DNA from: Brachionus manjavacas
Taxonomy: Eukaryota; Rotifera; Eurotatoria; Ploima; Brachionidae
Reading direction: 5' to 3'
Length of the DNA stretch: 64,000 nucleotides
Assembly: GCA_019054805.1 (NCBI GenBank)
Contig: JAHQIY010000012.1
Span: 2,108,001-2,172,000 of the forward strand
The position numbers and the translations under genes are program-made. Shown here piece by piece: positions 22,382-33,757 of the stretch. Every line of letters begins with the position of its first letter. Positions within the stretch are counted from its first letter, which is position 1. The notes beneath the pieces are model-generated. The model searched no databases. It was not told the origin of the DNA and saw nothing but the letters and a program-made list of their open reading frames with translations.

Positions 22382-23459
22382 ACAACGACTCAACTAAAAA
22401 AGTCGATTAGGTAGCAAAGTAAATTAATGATCAAATGCGGAATCTCAACAGTTGAAAAATATTCTGAAATCTCCTAAATACAATGCAAAAACACTTTTTA
22501 CGCAAATTTACGTGATATTACGTATGATTTTAAAAATCTTACATCAAAATTAGTTTGTAAAAAATGTAATTTTTCCAAAACTGATGTAAAATCACGTCTT
22601 TATGGTGCTCTTTAAAAGTGGACAAAAACAAAATCCCCTTAGTTATTTTCTCCTAAATTAAACCAACTTTTATTGTGTTTTATTGTCCTTGGTGACTATT
22701 TTTAAATTTGGACTTTCCGAATAACTAAGTATCTTTGGTTCTTTTTACATTTTGTAAATTAATTTTTTTGGTTCATTTTGGTTTTTTATATTCCTTTTTA
22801 AATCATCACTCTATCAATTCTTAGTTTTTTGGTTATTTTATTTATTTCAAATGTTCCTTTTGTTTCTTTATGATTCTTTATGGTTCGTTTTGGTTCTTTA
22901 TTTTGCTTTTTTAAGACTAATACAGGATAATTATGTTTTATTTTAAAAAAAGAACTAGAAAGAATTTTTAGGAACCATTCGGTTCTTTTCTCATTGTCTA
23001 TGTATGTTACATCAAAGAAAAAGTGCGTTTTTGAACTTTTTTTGTTTTTTTTTCTTTATTCTTAAAATTTAAAAAAAAATAAAAAATAAAAAAAGATTTC
23101 TAAATTTTTGCGTAGATTTACATATTAAGATGTAATTTTAAGTAATTTTTGATAAAAGATTATAATCTGGATATTTTACTTTCTATGAGAAAAAAAAGTA
23201 ACACAGTGCCAAAAATGCGGACTAAGATGTTAAGAAATGAAAGGAAGCAAAGAAACGAATTTTGAAATTGGAAAAGAAAGAGACAATCAGGAACTTGACG
23301 ATTTTTTTAATAGTTTAATTTTTAAAATACCGAAATGAAAATTTGAAATGAATATATGCGGTTTAAAAACCAAGTTTCACAAAATCTCAACAAAAAAAAA
23401 CTAGAAAAAGTTTATGTCTGCATGTTAAATAATTGAGTTAAAATAATGTTCAGTGATAA

Positions 23460-23760
23460 ATTGAACATTGAGGGAGACGACAGAAAAAACCGAATTCAGA
23501 TAAAAATTCTATCAAAGAACCATATTCTCACAGGTATGCTGATATTTTCGGAAATAACTTACTTCCATTAAAAGATATGCCAAGAGAAGATAAGACTTTC
23601 AAATTCCAAAGATACAATGGCCCTTGCCATCGAGCCAAATAAGTGAAGAAATGATATTGAAGTCTTATCTCGGCCTGAAAAAAAAATCCATAGGATTGAC
23701 TCGATCTAGCGATTGTCAAACTAGTCAAGTATTCTTGATACTTGAGGTACCGAAAATTAT
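23460..23760 (+). pseudogene. Tc1/mariner-like transposase remnant
   Basis: The plus-strand translation has GRRQKKPNSDKNSIKEP, then YADIFGNNLLPLKDM, FKFQRYNGPCHRAK and NDIEVLSRPE, in the order expected for Tc1/mariner (YxxiL..lLP, FQQDNAPCH, WPA..PDLNPIE). The second catalytic Asp of the QQDNAPCH block is replaced, stops interrupt the frame, and the third catalytic region is lost. Dead element; ends not identified. Confidence 0.6.
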
Positions 23761-24195
23761 ACGTGTAAATATGATATTTTTAGAGATAAGCAAACTCAGT
23801 GCCAAATCGAAACAACTTTTTAACAATTTAAAAAATTGAATGATTCGGATAGCCTTTGTCTAATTAAAATAACATATAAATGTATTTTCATTCCAATCCA
23901 GTATTATTTTAATTTAGCTGAAAAAAATTGTATCAAAATCAAAATCCTTACCTATTCTATGACAGTTCAAATCAAAATAGAGGCTAAAAAATCAAGCGTC
24001 TTAACTTTATCACAATACTGCAGTATTATAATCGGCTGTCAGCATCGAACACAATAAATTTAGTAAAAGTTTCCACAAACTTATATAAAGTATCAACAAA
24101 AATTATATATTTTTATCTCTTTATTTTTTTTTCGAACATATTATAAATAAAATAATTAAATCAATGAAAACATAAAAAATCTATTGAATTTAGAA

Positions 24196-24297
24196 CAGAC
24201 TTGTTTTTAAGTCACAGTTTTAAGTCTAAGTCACAAAAATTTAAGTCAAAGTTATGACTTGACTTGACTTAAGACTTGTGACTTAAAAACAACTCTG
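24196..24297. mobile_element. 102-bp hAT-like MITE with perfect 8-bp TSD
   Basis: Begins CAGACTTGTTTTTAAGTCAC and ends with the complement of CAGAGTTGTTTTTAAGTCAC. It is flanked on both sides by ATTTAGAA (24188-24195 and 24298-24305). The whole element is nearly palindromic with AAGTC/GACTT words. No coding capacity. Confidence 0.88.
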
Positions 24298-25763
24298 ATT
24301 TAGAACTTTAATCAAATAAATTGCAACTAAAATCGTAAAGCTCAATATTTTTTTAAATTGACAACAAATTAAGCACTCATCCAAATAGTAAATGACTTGA
24401 AGTTTTTATTGATAAAAGTGAACATTATTGTGGAATCCGTCGATCAGACCAAATCAAGTGAAAGTGTATTACTCAATCCTGAAGACGAAACTCTTAATGA
24501 TGCGGAATCATTTCCATATCAAAAAGTCTTGCAAAAGTCTAACAGAAGATAAGAGGCAAGAATATTGAATTTAAACTACCGAAAATTTTTGATAATTTTT
24601 AAGGAAATGGAATCGAAAATGCAAAACGGTGAGATAAACGGGAATTTTTGAGAGTTAAAGAGCAAACAAGATGGGGTTAGTCGATGTTATTGTCGGTTCA
24701 TGGGTCAGCTTTGATTTTAGAATTGATCAATGATAATCGATGCAATTTCAAAGAATCAGAAAAGACTCATTCGACTCACCCCGAACAAATGGTTGTACTA
24801 AGAAAAAAATTAATTTTTTTTCGTTGATTATTTTTAAGTTTTCTTTTACTAAAAAGGTTTTTTTACTAAATGGAAAAAATTAAATTTTTTTGGTATTTTT
24901 ACTTTTTATGTTTATTTTAAATAAAAAAAATTGACACATTATTAAATTTAGTATGATTGCATTATTTTTTTTGGCAATTTTTATTAATTCTGTGGAATTT
25001 TTACTAAAAAAATTGTGCACAAATATTTAAAGTCATTATAATCGATATATGCTCGATTAATTTAACCCAAAAAATAAGAATATAATTTCAAAATTTCATA
25101 TTTCTATTTTGGCAATTTCAAAACAATTTTATAAACAAGATTTTTTCATCATTTAAATTCTATTTTTATATTCTATTTTAAATTCAAATGGGAACATAAC
25201 AAACGAAAAACATCTTTTTTAATACATCAATGAGAATTTGAAATTTTTAAATAGGTGTTTTTTGAACTGGTTTGGATTTTTCTAAGATTTTAAAATCAAA
25301 AGAATAAAAATAAGACAAAATCAAAAATTGACAATCTGTAAGAAGAGACAACTACCGAACAAGGCTTAAGCAGCGATAAATGAAATAAAATTTCAAATCT
25401 TGCTGTAATTATTTTATCAATAAAAATTAAATTTCTATTTTTTGGCAATAAATAATTCAATTTTTGAAAATTTATCATTCGTAATTATTAATTACCAAAT
25501 TGAGAACAGTATAAATCTTTTAAAAAAACATTTAAAGCAATTTAAATCAAATTTTTTAATCAAAACAACTAAGTAGATTTTAAAAGAAGAATTTTAAAAT
25601 AAACAATATCGGTGCCATGATATAAATCTATCGCTATTTTAAAGTAGGATTGAAAACATATCAAATTTGTCATAATCTTTATCTTTTTACGAGATAGCTT
25701 GATTTTGATTAAAAAAATTAAAAAAAAAATCAATAATTTTAGTCAAAATTTTCTTTTTCATAA

Positions 25764-27683
25764 ATGATACTATTAATTCTCTTAGCACAACTTCTTTTAC
25801 CAATATGCTCAAAAAAGTATGCTGATCTTGAATGCAATGACATTTGTATCGGCACTGATTTATGGTCAAAAAATTGTTATTGCGACCATTGTGAACTATT
25901 CGATGATTGTTGCCAAGACAAAGCAAAACTGGTCGAAGCACCTTTACATGAATGCAACAGCAAGTTGTCTGAACATCACTTTATTTATACCATTGGTCGG
26001 TGTCCCAGCAACTTTTCAGACAAAAGCATCAGACAAAAATGCGAGGCTTCGAGTCAGAAAATCATAGACAAAACGCCTGCTTTTTCAAATCAGACAGGCT
26101 ACTTGTACAAAAACATCTTCTGTGCCAAGTGTAATTTATTAAATTTTAATTTAAAAAAATTATCCATATTTTCCCTATCTGCTGGAAGTTCATCTTTTTT
26201 CAACTCGGACTTTTATGATACTACAACAATAAGAAAAATACTCAATGGCACCTCTTCCCATCATATCACATTCAAAGCACCCAAATTTATCCATCCAAGA
26301 TCATGCATCAAATCGATAGACTCATGTCCCCTGAACTTTGGTAATCAAACGGTGGAGAATTTGTGCAAAAATCACACGGCCTTTAGATACCATTTAGGCT
26401 TGGCTTACAAGAATAAATATTGTGCAATGTGTAATGGTGTTGCCAGACTCGACTGCAATGTTTATTACACAGACAAAGCTTTTATTCAAAGTCTTCAGAT
26501 TCTTTTTGATCTAAGTGAGCTAAATGGAGAAGTCTATTTGTCAATGAACGCTTCCAAATGGAAAAAGAGAGAACAGGTATTCAGCCAAATAGAGAAAATA
26601 GAAGAGTTTACAGACAAATTCAAATGTGTTCCATTGGATTCAAATCCGAGTACAAAAGCCGACCTAGCCAAAAAGTACTCTACTTTAGTTGGACATTCCA
26701 TTTCCATTCTGAGTCTTGGGCTTCTTTTGACATCTTACTTCAAAAATAAAGACCTGAGAAATTTGCCGGGAAAAATTCTGATGAATTTAAGCATTTCTCT
26801 GCTGTTCTCTCAGCTTTTGTTCATCATCTCCACCTACTATACAAACTCGCTGTTGGACATAATCTTTGATTCAATGGAAAACAAATGCCAAGTGCCCAGA
26901 TTGAACAATAAATTTGATAATCTAAAAATTCTGTTTATGCACATGAAATTGATAATTCCATGTTTTCTAAGTGGCATGATGACGCACTATTTTTATCTGG
27001 TATTTTTCCTCTGGTCCAACATAATGGCCTTTGATCTATTCAAAATGTTTACCAAATCGGTTCAGTCAGCACCAAAAAGTATTCTAAGCGATTCAAGAAT
27101 TTTTGTCAAATATTTGGCCATGGCTTGGCTTGTGCCCGTGGCTTTAATTGCCACTCTGCTGCTCAAAAATTACAACAAGCTTTCCTATGGTTTTAATCAG
27201 TGTTTTATTTCCTCAAATGTGGATTTATTAATTTTTTTTGTGGTGCCGATTGTGGTTGTTCTGAGCATGAATTTGGTCTTTTTGGCAGTGAGCATCAGGG
27301 CTGTTACAGTGGTTGATTTACTCAAAAAAAAGTACATGAAAAATGCGGTACCAGCAATAAGTTTTTCTGGTCTAAAATCGGCTCAAGAGCAACATTCCCT
27401 GAAAAAAAGACTTGTACTTTTTTTAAAATTGTTTATTTTGACAGGTATGACTTGGATTGTTGGGCTCATTAGCGCTATGACAAACGACAAAAAGTCTTTT
27501 TTGTGGTATGTGTTCATAGTTTTAAATTCACTTCAAGGCCTCTTTATATTTTGTTCATATTCTTTTAATGAAAACTCCAAGTCAAATATTAAAACAAATT
27601 TGCTCAAGTTTTTTAGCTGCTTTAAACGAAAGGAAAAGTTTTCAATTAATCCGACTTCGTCTATTAAGCAGAGTATTTCATGA
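25764..27683 (+). CDS. seven-transmembrane receptor with somatomedin-B-like N-terminus
   Basis: Predicted cell-surface receptor of the family-B/methuselah-like group, 639 aa, intronless. Seen in order: hydrophobic signal peptide (residues 1-15); a Cys-rich module at about 22-55 with the CYCDHCELFDDCC core typical of somatomedin B; further extracellular Cys-rich segments with repeated RCPSNF / SCPLNF and FCAKCN / YCAMCN motifs and several N-x-S/T sites; then seven hydrophobic helices from about residue 310. TM6 carries LTGMTWIVG and TM7 LNSLQGLFIF, both signatures of secretin/adhesion-class receptors. No GPS/GAIN cleavage motif is visible, so it is not a classic adhesion GPCR. The basic Cys-containing tail is short. 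Ligand unknown. The missing introns could reflect a retrocopy or lineage-specific expansion. A possible AATAAA lies at about 27969. Confidence 0.85.
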   Translation: MILLILLAQLLLPICSKKYADLECNDICIGTDLWSKNCYCDHCELFDDCCQDKAKLVEAPLHECNSKLSEHHFIYTIGRCPSNFSDKSIRQKCEASSQKIIDKTPAFSNQTGYLYKNIFCAKCNLLNFNLKKLSIFSLSAGSSSFFNSDFYDTTTIRKILNGTSSHHITFKAPKFIHPRSCIKSIDSCPLNFGNQTVENLCKNHTAFRYHLGLAYKNKYCAMCNGVARLDCNVYYTDKAFIQSLQILFDLSELNGEVYLSMNASKWKKREQVFSQIEKIEEFTDKFKCVPLDSNPSTKADLAKKYSTLVGHSISILSLGLLLTSYFKNKDLRNLPGKILMNLSISLLFSQLLFIISTYYTNSLLDIIFDSMENKCQVPRLNNKFDNLKILFMHMKLIIPCFLSGMMTHYFYLVFFLWSNIMAFDLFKMFTKSVQSAPKSILSDSRIFVKYLAMAWLVPVALIATLLLKNYNKLSYGFNQCFISSNVDLLIFFVVPIVVVLSMNLVFLAVSIRAVTVVDLLKKKYMKNAVPAISFSGLKSAQEQHSLKKRLVLFLKLFILTGMTWIVGLISAMTNDKKSFLWYVFIVLNSLQGLFIFCSYSFNENSKSNIKTNLLKFFSCFKRKEKFSINPTSSIKQSIS

Positions 27684-27832
27684 TTAATTTTTCTAATTTT
27701 TAATGTCTTCACAGTCGCTTGAGTTAATAATTTGCTTTCATTTTTAGAAAATTTTTATTTAAAACTCAAAAACTTTAGTTTTAATACAAATTAGAATTTT
27801 GATTATTTGCTTTTAACTCATACCAATTGAGG

Positions 27833-27949
27833 CGATTGAAATTTCAAGATTAAAGTTGTTTCCTTTAAATGATTAATAATATTTTAAAAATTAAAATTTT
27901 ACTAATTGAACTAAATTGATTTTTTGTTCTCTATTATTTAGATGTTTTT
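27833..27949 (+). repeat. direct repeat copy 1 (117 bp)
   Basis: CGATTGAAAT, then GTTGTTTCCTTTAAATGATT, through TATTATTTAGATG, recurs at 29739-29856 with few differences. This copy lies in the presumed 3' flank of the receptor gene. Confidence 0.85.
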
Positions 27950-28148
27950 GGTGTTTGCTTTAAATTTTAATAAATAATTCCTCTAAAATTTTTTTAATAA
28001 TTTTTTTTTTATTACCTTGAATAAAATGAAAGATTTTGGGACCAAATATTGGTTAAAATTTCACTGAATAAAATTTGAAATTGTTAGTGTAATAATATCT
28101 GATAGATAAAATTTCAAAATTATACAATGTTTCTATTAGAGGTGCAAA

Positions 28149-28815
28149 ATGGACTAAATCACGTAGTTTTCAGTAATCTTGCATTAATGTTAGTCGGCAA
28201 GGATATGTAATTTTACCATAAATTACTTAAGTTTACGTTAAAATACGTAACTTTTAGTAAAATAGTTCTAGATTGCTAACGGACAAAAAAATTAGGTAAA
28301 CATAAAATTGGCTTCTTTTCCAAAATATTTACTTAATTTTGTAATGAAAAATTAAAAAAATTTCAACATTCCTTACCGTTTCTTACTTAATTTTAGGTAA
28401 AATTACACAATTTTGGTAATCAAATATAAATCAACGAAAAATTCAAAAATGAAAAAAAAGGTGTTCTCAAAAGAACTTAGAATCAAAAATTTTTTAAGTG
28501 AAAATTTTTTTTTTTTACTGTTTTTATTATTAAAGAATATTTAAACTGGTTTTACTTTTTTTTCTGCTGGTCGCTCTGTGATTAAGCAGCGATCAGTTAT
28601 TTATTAATTGACCAGACGTTTTTATTACAACTTCCATTACCTTTAATTTAAAATATTCTCTCCAGAATTCTCATTTTTTTGTCCGTAAGCAATCTAGATC
28701 GATTTTACTTAAACTTACGTAATTTTTAGTAAAATTACATATCCTTGCCGACTAATATTCACGTAAGATTAAGTAAGCTTACTAAAAAATAATGTAAATT
28801 AGTAATTTAGCCCAT
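28149..28815. mobile_element. 667-bp TIR element, ACGTAA-rich arms
   Basis: The left arm (ATGGACTAAAT, TTAGTCGGCAAGGATATG, CTAGATTGCTAACGGACAAA) recurs in reverse complement at 28660-28815. The arms are about 150 bp and the interior is noncoding. No clear target duplication, but TATTAGA occurs just outside both ends. Confidence 0.75.
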
Positions 28816-29363
28816 TCTAATACTATTATAAAACCACTGAATGTGATTTATTAATTCAAAAGGAGGTTTTATTTAACTAATTTTCCTCACCGCTAATTTA
28901 AATAAAAACACCGCAATTAAAAAAGAAAATAAACTCCTAAATTAAAGTTAATACTAATTTATTAAAAAGACCCTAACCTTCTGCCTACTCGAAACCCTGA
29001 CCCTATTCCCTCGGGACTCTGACCCGAACCCTTAATGGCTGCTCCCGCTTCTAAGTTAGATGATTTTTTATTATAAAAAGCGGTACCAAAACATTATTTG
29101 CCTCTTACAAATACTTTTACCCTTGCGAGACCTTTCTGGAATGACTTTCGATTTTGGTTTTTAGGCAAAAGATAGAAAAAATAGATATAAAAAATTTCGC
29201 CTCATTTTAAGTTTATTAAATTTTAGATTTAGTCTCTAATTTTTTAATTAATGAAATAAAATATTTAAATATTACAATAAAATTAAATTTTTTTAATCAT
29301 TTCAATATTTCTTGCAATATCATAAAAATAATTCTTTCTGGACAAAAAATTAAGTCTTAAAAC

Positions 29364-29718
29364 CTTCCACACGGGAAGCCTGCGGAGGATTCTCGGGTAA
29401 CACTGGCCTGAGACATTGTCGAATGCTGACCTTTACAGTAAGAGCAAATTAAGTCAATGCATTAAGAAAAAATGACTGCGATGGCTCGTGCATGTACTTA
29501 GAATGAAAGAAACACGGATACCAAAAAGCAAAAGAGCCCTTCAATGGACACCTCAAGGGCGACGTAAGGTAGGACGACCAGCAGTAACATGGAGGTCAAC
29601 AATCACGAAAGAACTCATCGAAATGGGTATGACATGGGGAGAAGCAAGGGTAAAGGCAAAAGATCGACTTGAGTGGAAATCAAAAGTAATGACACTATGC
29701 TCCACAAGGAGTGAATAA
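29364..29718 (+). mobile_element. RTE/CR1-like LINE C-terminal fragment
   Basis: Translation reads LRRILG..NADL..K, then LRWLVHVLRM, IPKSKRALQWTPQGRRKVGR, PAVTWRSTITKELIEMGMTW and WKSKVMTLCSTRSE before a stop. This is the highly stereotyped C-terminus of endonuclease-RT LINEs (WRWLGHVLRM...GRRKRGRP..TWRRT). One in-frame stop near the start; 5'-truncated. Confidence 0.85.
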
Positions 29719-29738
29719 GGAAGAAAAAAAAATGTTAC

Positions 29739-29856
29739 GATTGAAATTTTATTTTTAAAGTTGTTTCCTTTAAATGATTAATAATATTTTAAAAATGAAA
29801 ATTTTGCTAATTTATCTTAATTGATTTTTTTGTTCTCTATTATTTAGATGTTTTTA
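29739..29856 (+). repeat. direct repeat copy 2 (117 bp)
   Basis: Second copy of the block at 27833-27949, about 1.9 kb downstream in the same orientation, starting 21 bp after the LINE fragment stop. Confidence 0.85.
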
Positions 29857-30559
29857 GTGAATGGTTTCAAGCGACAAAAACTAGATAAATTTTTGCTCGT
29901 AAAATCGTAAAATTTGGTGGTCAGTGTTAAAGCAGAACACTAAAATCATTTTAAAAAATTGCCTAATAATACAACATTTCAAATTAATAGTTAAAAAATG
30001 CAATAAAAAAATTTTGCAAAAAATAATTAAAAAAAATTATTTTAATAGATGAGAGCTAAATTCACAGGCAAAAGGGATAGTTTTGTCAAATGAGTTTTGT
30101 TTAAACTAAACTGGCTAAACTGGGTGAATTTTTTGAAGATATTCACCCCATTAAAGATGACCAACTTGTTTATTGACAGATTCTATTATTATTTTTCATT
30201 TCGATCCTTAACTTAAGGTCAGTTAGCAATAAATTAAACTCAATATCAAATTTAATTTTGGTCTAGATCTCACCAATTCTCCCAAGAGTTTTATTTAGCC
30301 TAAAATTCACCCGAAAGATGTTAAGAAAATATCAAACAAAAACAAGCATTTTATTCTACGGCCCCCAATTTATAATTATTCAAAAAATTTGTAAATATGG
30401 AAAAAAAATCACTTTTCGAAAGCTGTCACCCTGTTTACACATTAAATAATTGCCCCATGTTGCAATAAAGCTATTTTCAAGTCATTTATTAATTTTTTTC
30501 TGTCAGAGTGATGAAATTGAAGGATTTAATGAATATATTTGATAATCAATTTCAACAAG

Positions 30560-31610
30560 CTAGGTAAGAAATGCTAAAATATCAAGCAAATATTAAGCCA
30601 GAGCTGAGAGCTCTTAAAACCAACTTTGGTGAAACCACTACAGACAAATATGACATAACAAATGTCCTAAACCACCAGTTTGAATCAGTTTTTGTACAAG
30701 AACCTTCTGTTCTCTTCCAATTTTTAGTGCCCGCACTAAAAGTAAACTCGAAGATGATCGGCTGCTTAATCGGCTCACCGACGAGAAGATTTTTAAGTAG
30801 CCTCAATCCACATGAAGCGGTCGGAAATGACGGCATCAGCCCTTTAGTTCTGAAAAACGCAGCCTCTGGCTTTGTTGCCCCTCTAAAACACCTTTTTGCT
30901 CTAAGCTTTGATTCCGGAGCAGTCCCGGACCAGTGGTTATTAGCTAACATATCGCCTATACATAAAGGTGGTTCAAAAACTGAACCGTCAAATTACAGGT
31001 CTGTTTCATTAACATCTATCGTGTGTAAACTCTTAGAAACGCTGATAAGAGATACAATCAAATCCATTTGCTTTGTGTACCTTGACTTTGCCAAGGCTTT
31101 CGATAAGTCGCCACACAAACGTCTTCTAATTAAACTAGAGTCATATGGCGTGGTGGGTAAGCTCTACGATTGGATCAAACCCTTTCTTTCCAATCGAAAA
31201 CAAAGGGTTGTGGTGGACGGGAGCGAGTCAGAATGGGTAAATGTCACAAGTGGAGTGCCCCAAGGTTCTGTACTAGGCCCTCTTCTTTTCATATTATTTA
31301 TAAATGACCTACCGGACACTGTTCAAAACCATTTTAAACTCTATGCAGATGACAGTAAGGTGCTCAGCACCATGGAAACTAGAGAGAAAATTGACGCACT
31401 GCAATCAGATCTTGATAGAATAGTAGAATGGTGCGACAAATGGTGCATGCAACTAAACTGTAAAAAATGTAAATTTGACTATTTGGTAATTGTCAAGTTA
31501 TTCGTAATTTCGACCACGTATTTACAATGCGTAATGGTGATTCTCGTCACTATCTCGAAATAAGTGAGGTAGAAAGAGACTTGGGCATCCATGTTGAGAG
31601 CGACATGAAA
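30560..31610 (+). mobile_element. LINE reverse-transcriptase fragment (YADD intact, internal deletion)
   Basis: The frame at 30571-31563 has NDGISPLVLKNAASGFVAPL, WLLANISPIHKGGSKTEPSN, YRSVSLTSIVCKLLETLIRD, FVYLDFAKAFDKSPHKRLL, WVNVTSGVPQGSVLGPLLF, INDLPDTVQNHFKLYADD and WCDKWCMQLN. The palm blocks including YADD are intact. The stretch between the YRS and YLDFAKAFD blocks is deleted, and a frameshift near 31475 moves the DLGIHVESDMK segment into another frame. Jockey/CR1 group. Not functional. Confidence 0.9.
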
Positions 31611-32313
31611 TGAAAGTTACATTTAAAAGTATCTAACTTTTGCGGTATTTTTAATGGGAAAAAAAATCATCAAAAAAAATTTTCAAAACTAAATGAAATT
31701 TAGTATTCCAATTTTGCAGACATGTTTTGATGTGGTGAATCAAAATATATGAATCAGAGATTGAAAGTGAAGAATGCATGATGATATGAAGGTTCCGTTT
31801 TGTATTTTCCTAGTAACAATAGTTGGGATAAAAAAGGAACGAAAGAGACTAGCCTTGACAAATTTTTGCTTGGTGAATAATTTTTAAACTTTCAAAAAAA
31901 GTCTTTTTTAAAATGAAAAAAAATTTCACAATTTAAGCTTTTTTATTTTTGGAAAGTATTTTTTATTAAAAAAAATTATTTATGTATATATATAAAAAAT
32001 TGAAAAAAACGTGAAAAAAAGTAAATTAATATTGATCAAGAAAAATGTTTTGATAAAAAATTATAAGATGATCATATCATTACTGAACAATTTATAAGGT
32101 TTATATCAATTGATCAAATTTTAATAATTTGATTTTTATATAAGTATTTCGATCAGTGTTTAATAAACAATCAATTAAATATTTAAATTAAATATTAAAT
32201 GAAAATCTATTAATTTTTAAAGTTTATCTGTCATTTCATCTTAATCTGATAGATTCAAGATCCAACTAGTAAAATTCACCCTTATTCAATTCATTTACTA
32301 GCTGGCATGTAGT

Positions 32314-32690
32314 ATGCAGAATCGACACAAAATTTTATTTTTTAAGATAAATGAATACACCAACAAACTAGAACAATGGCTTATTGAGTGGAAAATGAAG
32401 ATATCAGTTGAAAAGTCGTGTTCAGTTGTCTTTTCTAAGAACAAAAAAGAGAGAAAAATTTATGGAAACAGAATACTGAGCCAAAAAGAAATCAAGTTTC
32501 TTGGTATTAAATTCGAATCGTGGTATTAAATTTTCTTGGAATTAAATAAATGTCTTTTAAACTTTCTTTATATATTTTTTAGCTTTTTTACTTTATTTGT
32601 ATTTTATCTTATTTCATAATTTATTCTGAAGGAGCTCTAACTCAGTACAGAAAACAAATAAATAAAAATAAATAATAATACATATGAATA
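32314..32690 (+). mobile_element. LINE family A, internally deleted 3' fragment
   Basis: INEYTNKLEQWLIEWKMKIS and SVEKSCSVVFSKNKKERKIY are identical to the minus-strand LINE at 45728-47385. After IKFLGIKFES the sequence jumps to the 3' end (TTTATTCTGAAGGAGCTC, then AAACAAATAAATAAAAATAA). The near identity implies recent mobility of this family. Confidence 0.85.
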
Positions 32691-32819
32691 AATTTATTAA
32701 AATCAATTTTTAAATGAGTCAATTTATTAATTTATCAAAACATTTTTCCCTTTTTTATTTTAATTATTCCGGCCGCGGAGCAACGGGTAAAACCTTGTAA
32801 ATTATCATTTCTTAATTGA

Positions 32820-33011
32820 ATTAATGCCGAGGTACACTCTTGTATTCAGCATACTTTGTTAAATCTAAGGTAAACTCTGCAAAAGTTTGAAACTCAGTTA
32901 AAAAGGTGGCATTTAGATGGTGTGCACTCAACAATGTTTATTTTGATATTGCAGATTTTATTTTTAGATTTAACAAAGTACGCTAAATCCGAAGTGTACC
33001 TCTGCATTAAT
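32820..33011. mobile_element. 192-bp MITE, GAGGTACACT termini
   Basis: ATTAATGCCGAGGTACACT on the left is mirrored by GTGTACCTCTGCATTAAT on the right, with TTTGTTAAATCTAA continuing the arms inward. The interior carries TCTGCAAAAGTTTG, similar to the MITE at 53155. Target duplication not resolved. Confidence 0.65.
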
Positions 33012-33757
33012 TCTTTTAAATAATAATAATTTAAAATTGATTTGATCATTTTTAGCATCAAAAAATAATCATATGCTTCAAGTTGCCTATAAATAAGCTT
33101 TGTAAAACTCTAAAATCTTTTCTCAAATCACTTGGGGTTAGTTTTCATTCTTTAAAAATGAAGGAGTTATGCCCTTTGAAAAAAAATGACCCAAGCTTTG
33201 TCTTCACCCGTTTAAAATTAATTGTAGCAAATATTTAAAAAATAAATTTAGAATAAAATAATGTAAAATATTTTTTAAAAAAAGTGTCACTGATCTAATC
33301 TAAAATGAGCGTCCTTTCTATTCGAGAGTACTTTGAAGCCTCCATTGGCAATAGCTCTCGATGTCCATTTCGGACGACAACTTGATTAAATTAAATTTAG
33401 AAATAAATTTTTTTAGAATAAAAATATTTTTTTTGATAACTCTTTTATTATTATCTAAAAATTAAAAATTTTAATTATTCTCTGTCGCTATTTGACTTAA
33501 TGTCGCTTCGAAAATTGTTCTTATGGCAACAAACTTAAGCAATGCGCTATTGAACAAAAAATTGCTCTCTCTCTTTCTAGAACAATTGCAACTAATTTCA
33601 AAATTTGCAAGCACTTATTCGAAATGAATAACATAATGAAAGCGAGCAAGTTTATATTTATCATGCTAAAAATGTAAATAATAATACTGCTTTCTGTTAG
33701 GACTCTCTCACCCGCTTTTCACATAAATTTGTTAATTTTCATAGATAATCATCAGCA

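Larger units (their letters stand above)
22107..25763. other. 3.7-kb intergenic region between IMP4 and the receptor gene
   Basis: Contains a perfect hairpin (22339-22381), a decayed Tc1/mariner transposase (23460-23760) and a 102-bp hAT-like MITE (24196-24297). At 24420-24780 the base composition is more coding-like (one short frame has VLLNPEDETLNDAESFPYQK) but it is interrupted and I do not recognise it. The rest is AT-rich. Confidence 0.55.
27684..33757. other. 6-kb intergenic region between receptor gene and TNPO1
   Basis: TE-rich: a duplicated 117-bp block (27833-27949 and 29739-29856), a 667-bp inverted-repeat element, an RTE-like LINE fragment, a LINE RT block, a LINE family A 3' fragment and a small MITE. 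A run TTAATTTTCATAG ends at 33743, just before the TNPO1 start; it resembles a splice acceptor, so a 5' UTR intron or spliced-leader site is possible. No other gene seen. Confidence 0.6.

Noticed and set aside
27833-29856. LTR retrotransposon suggested by direct repeats
   Set aside because: Repeats are only 117 bp, lack TG..CA ends and primer-binding or polypurine sites, and no gag-pol lies between them.
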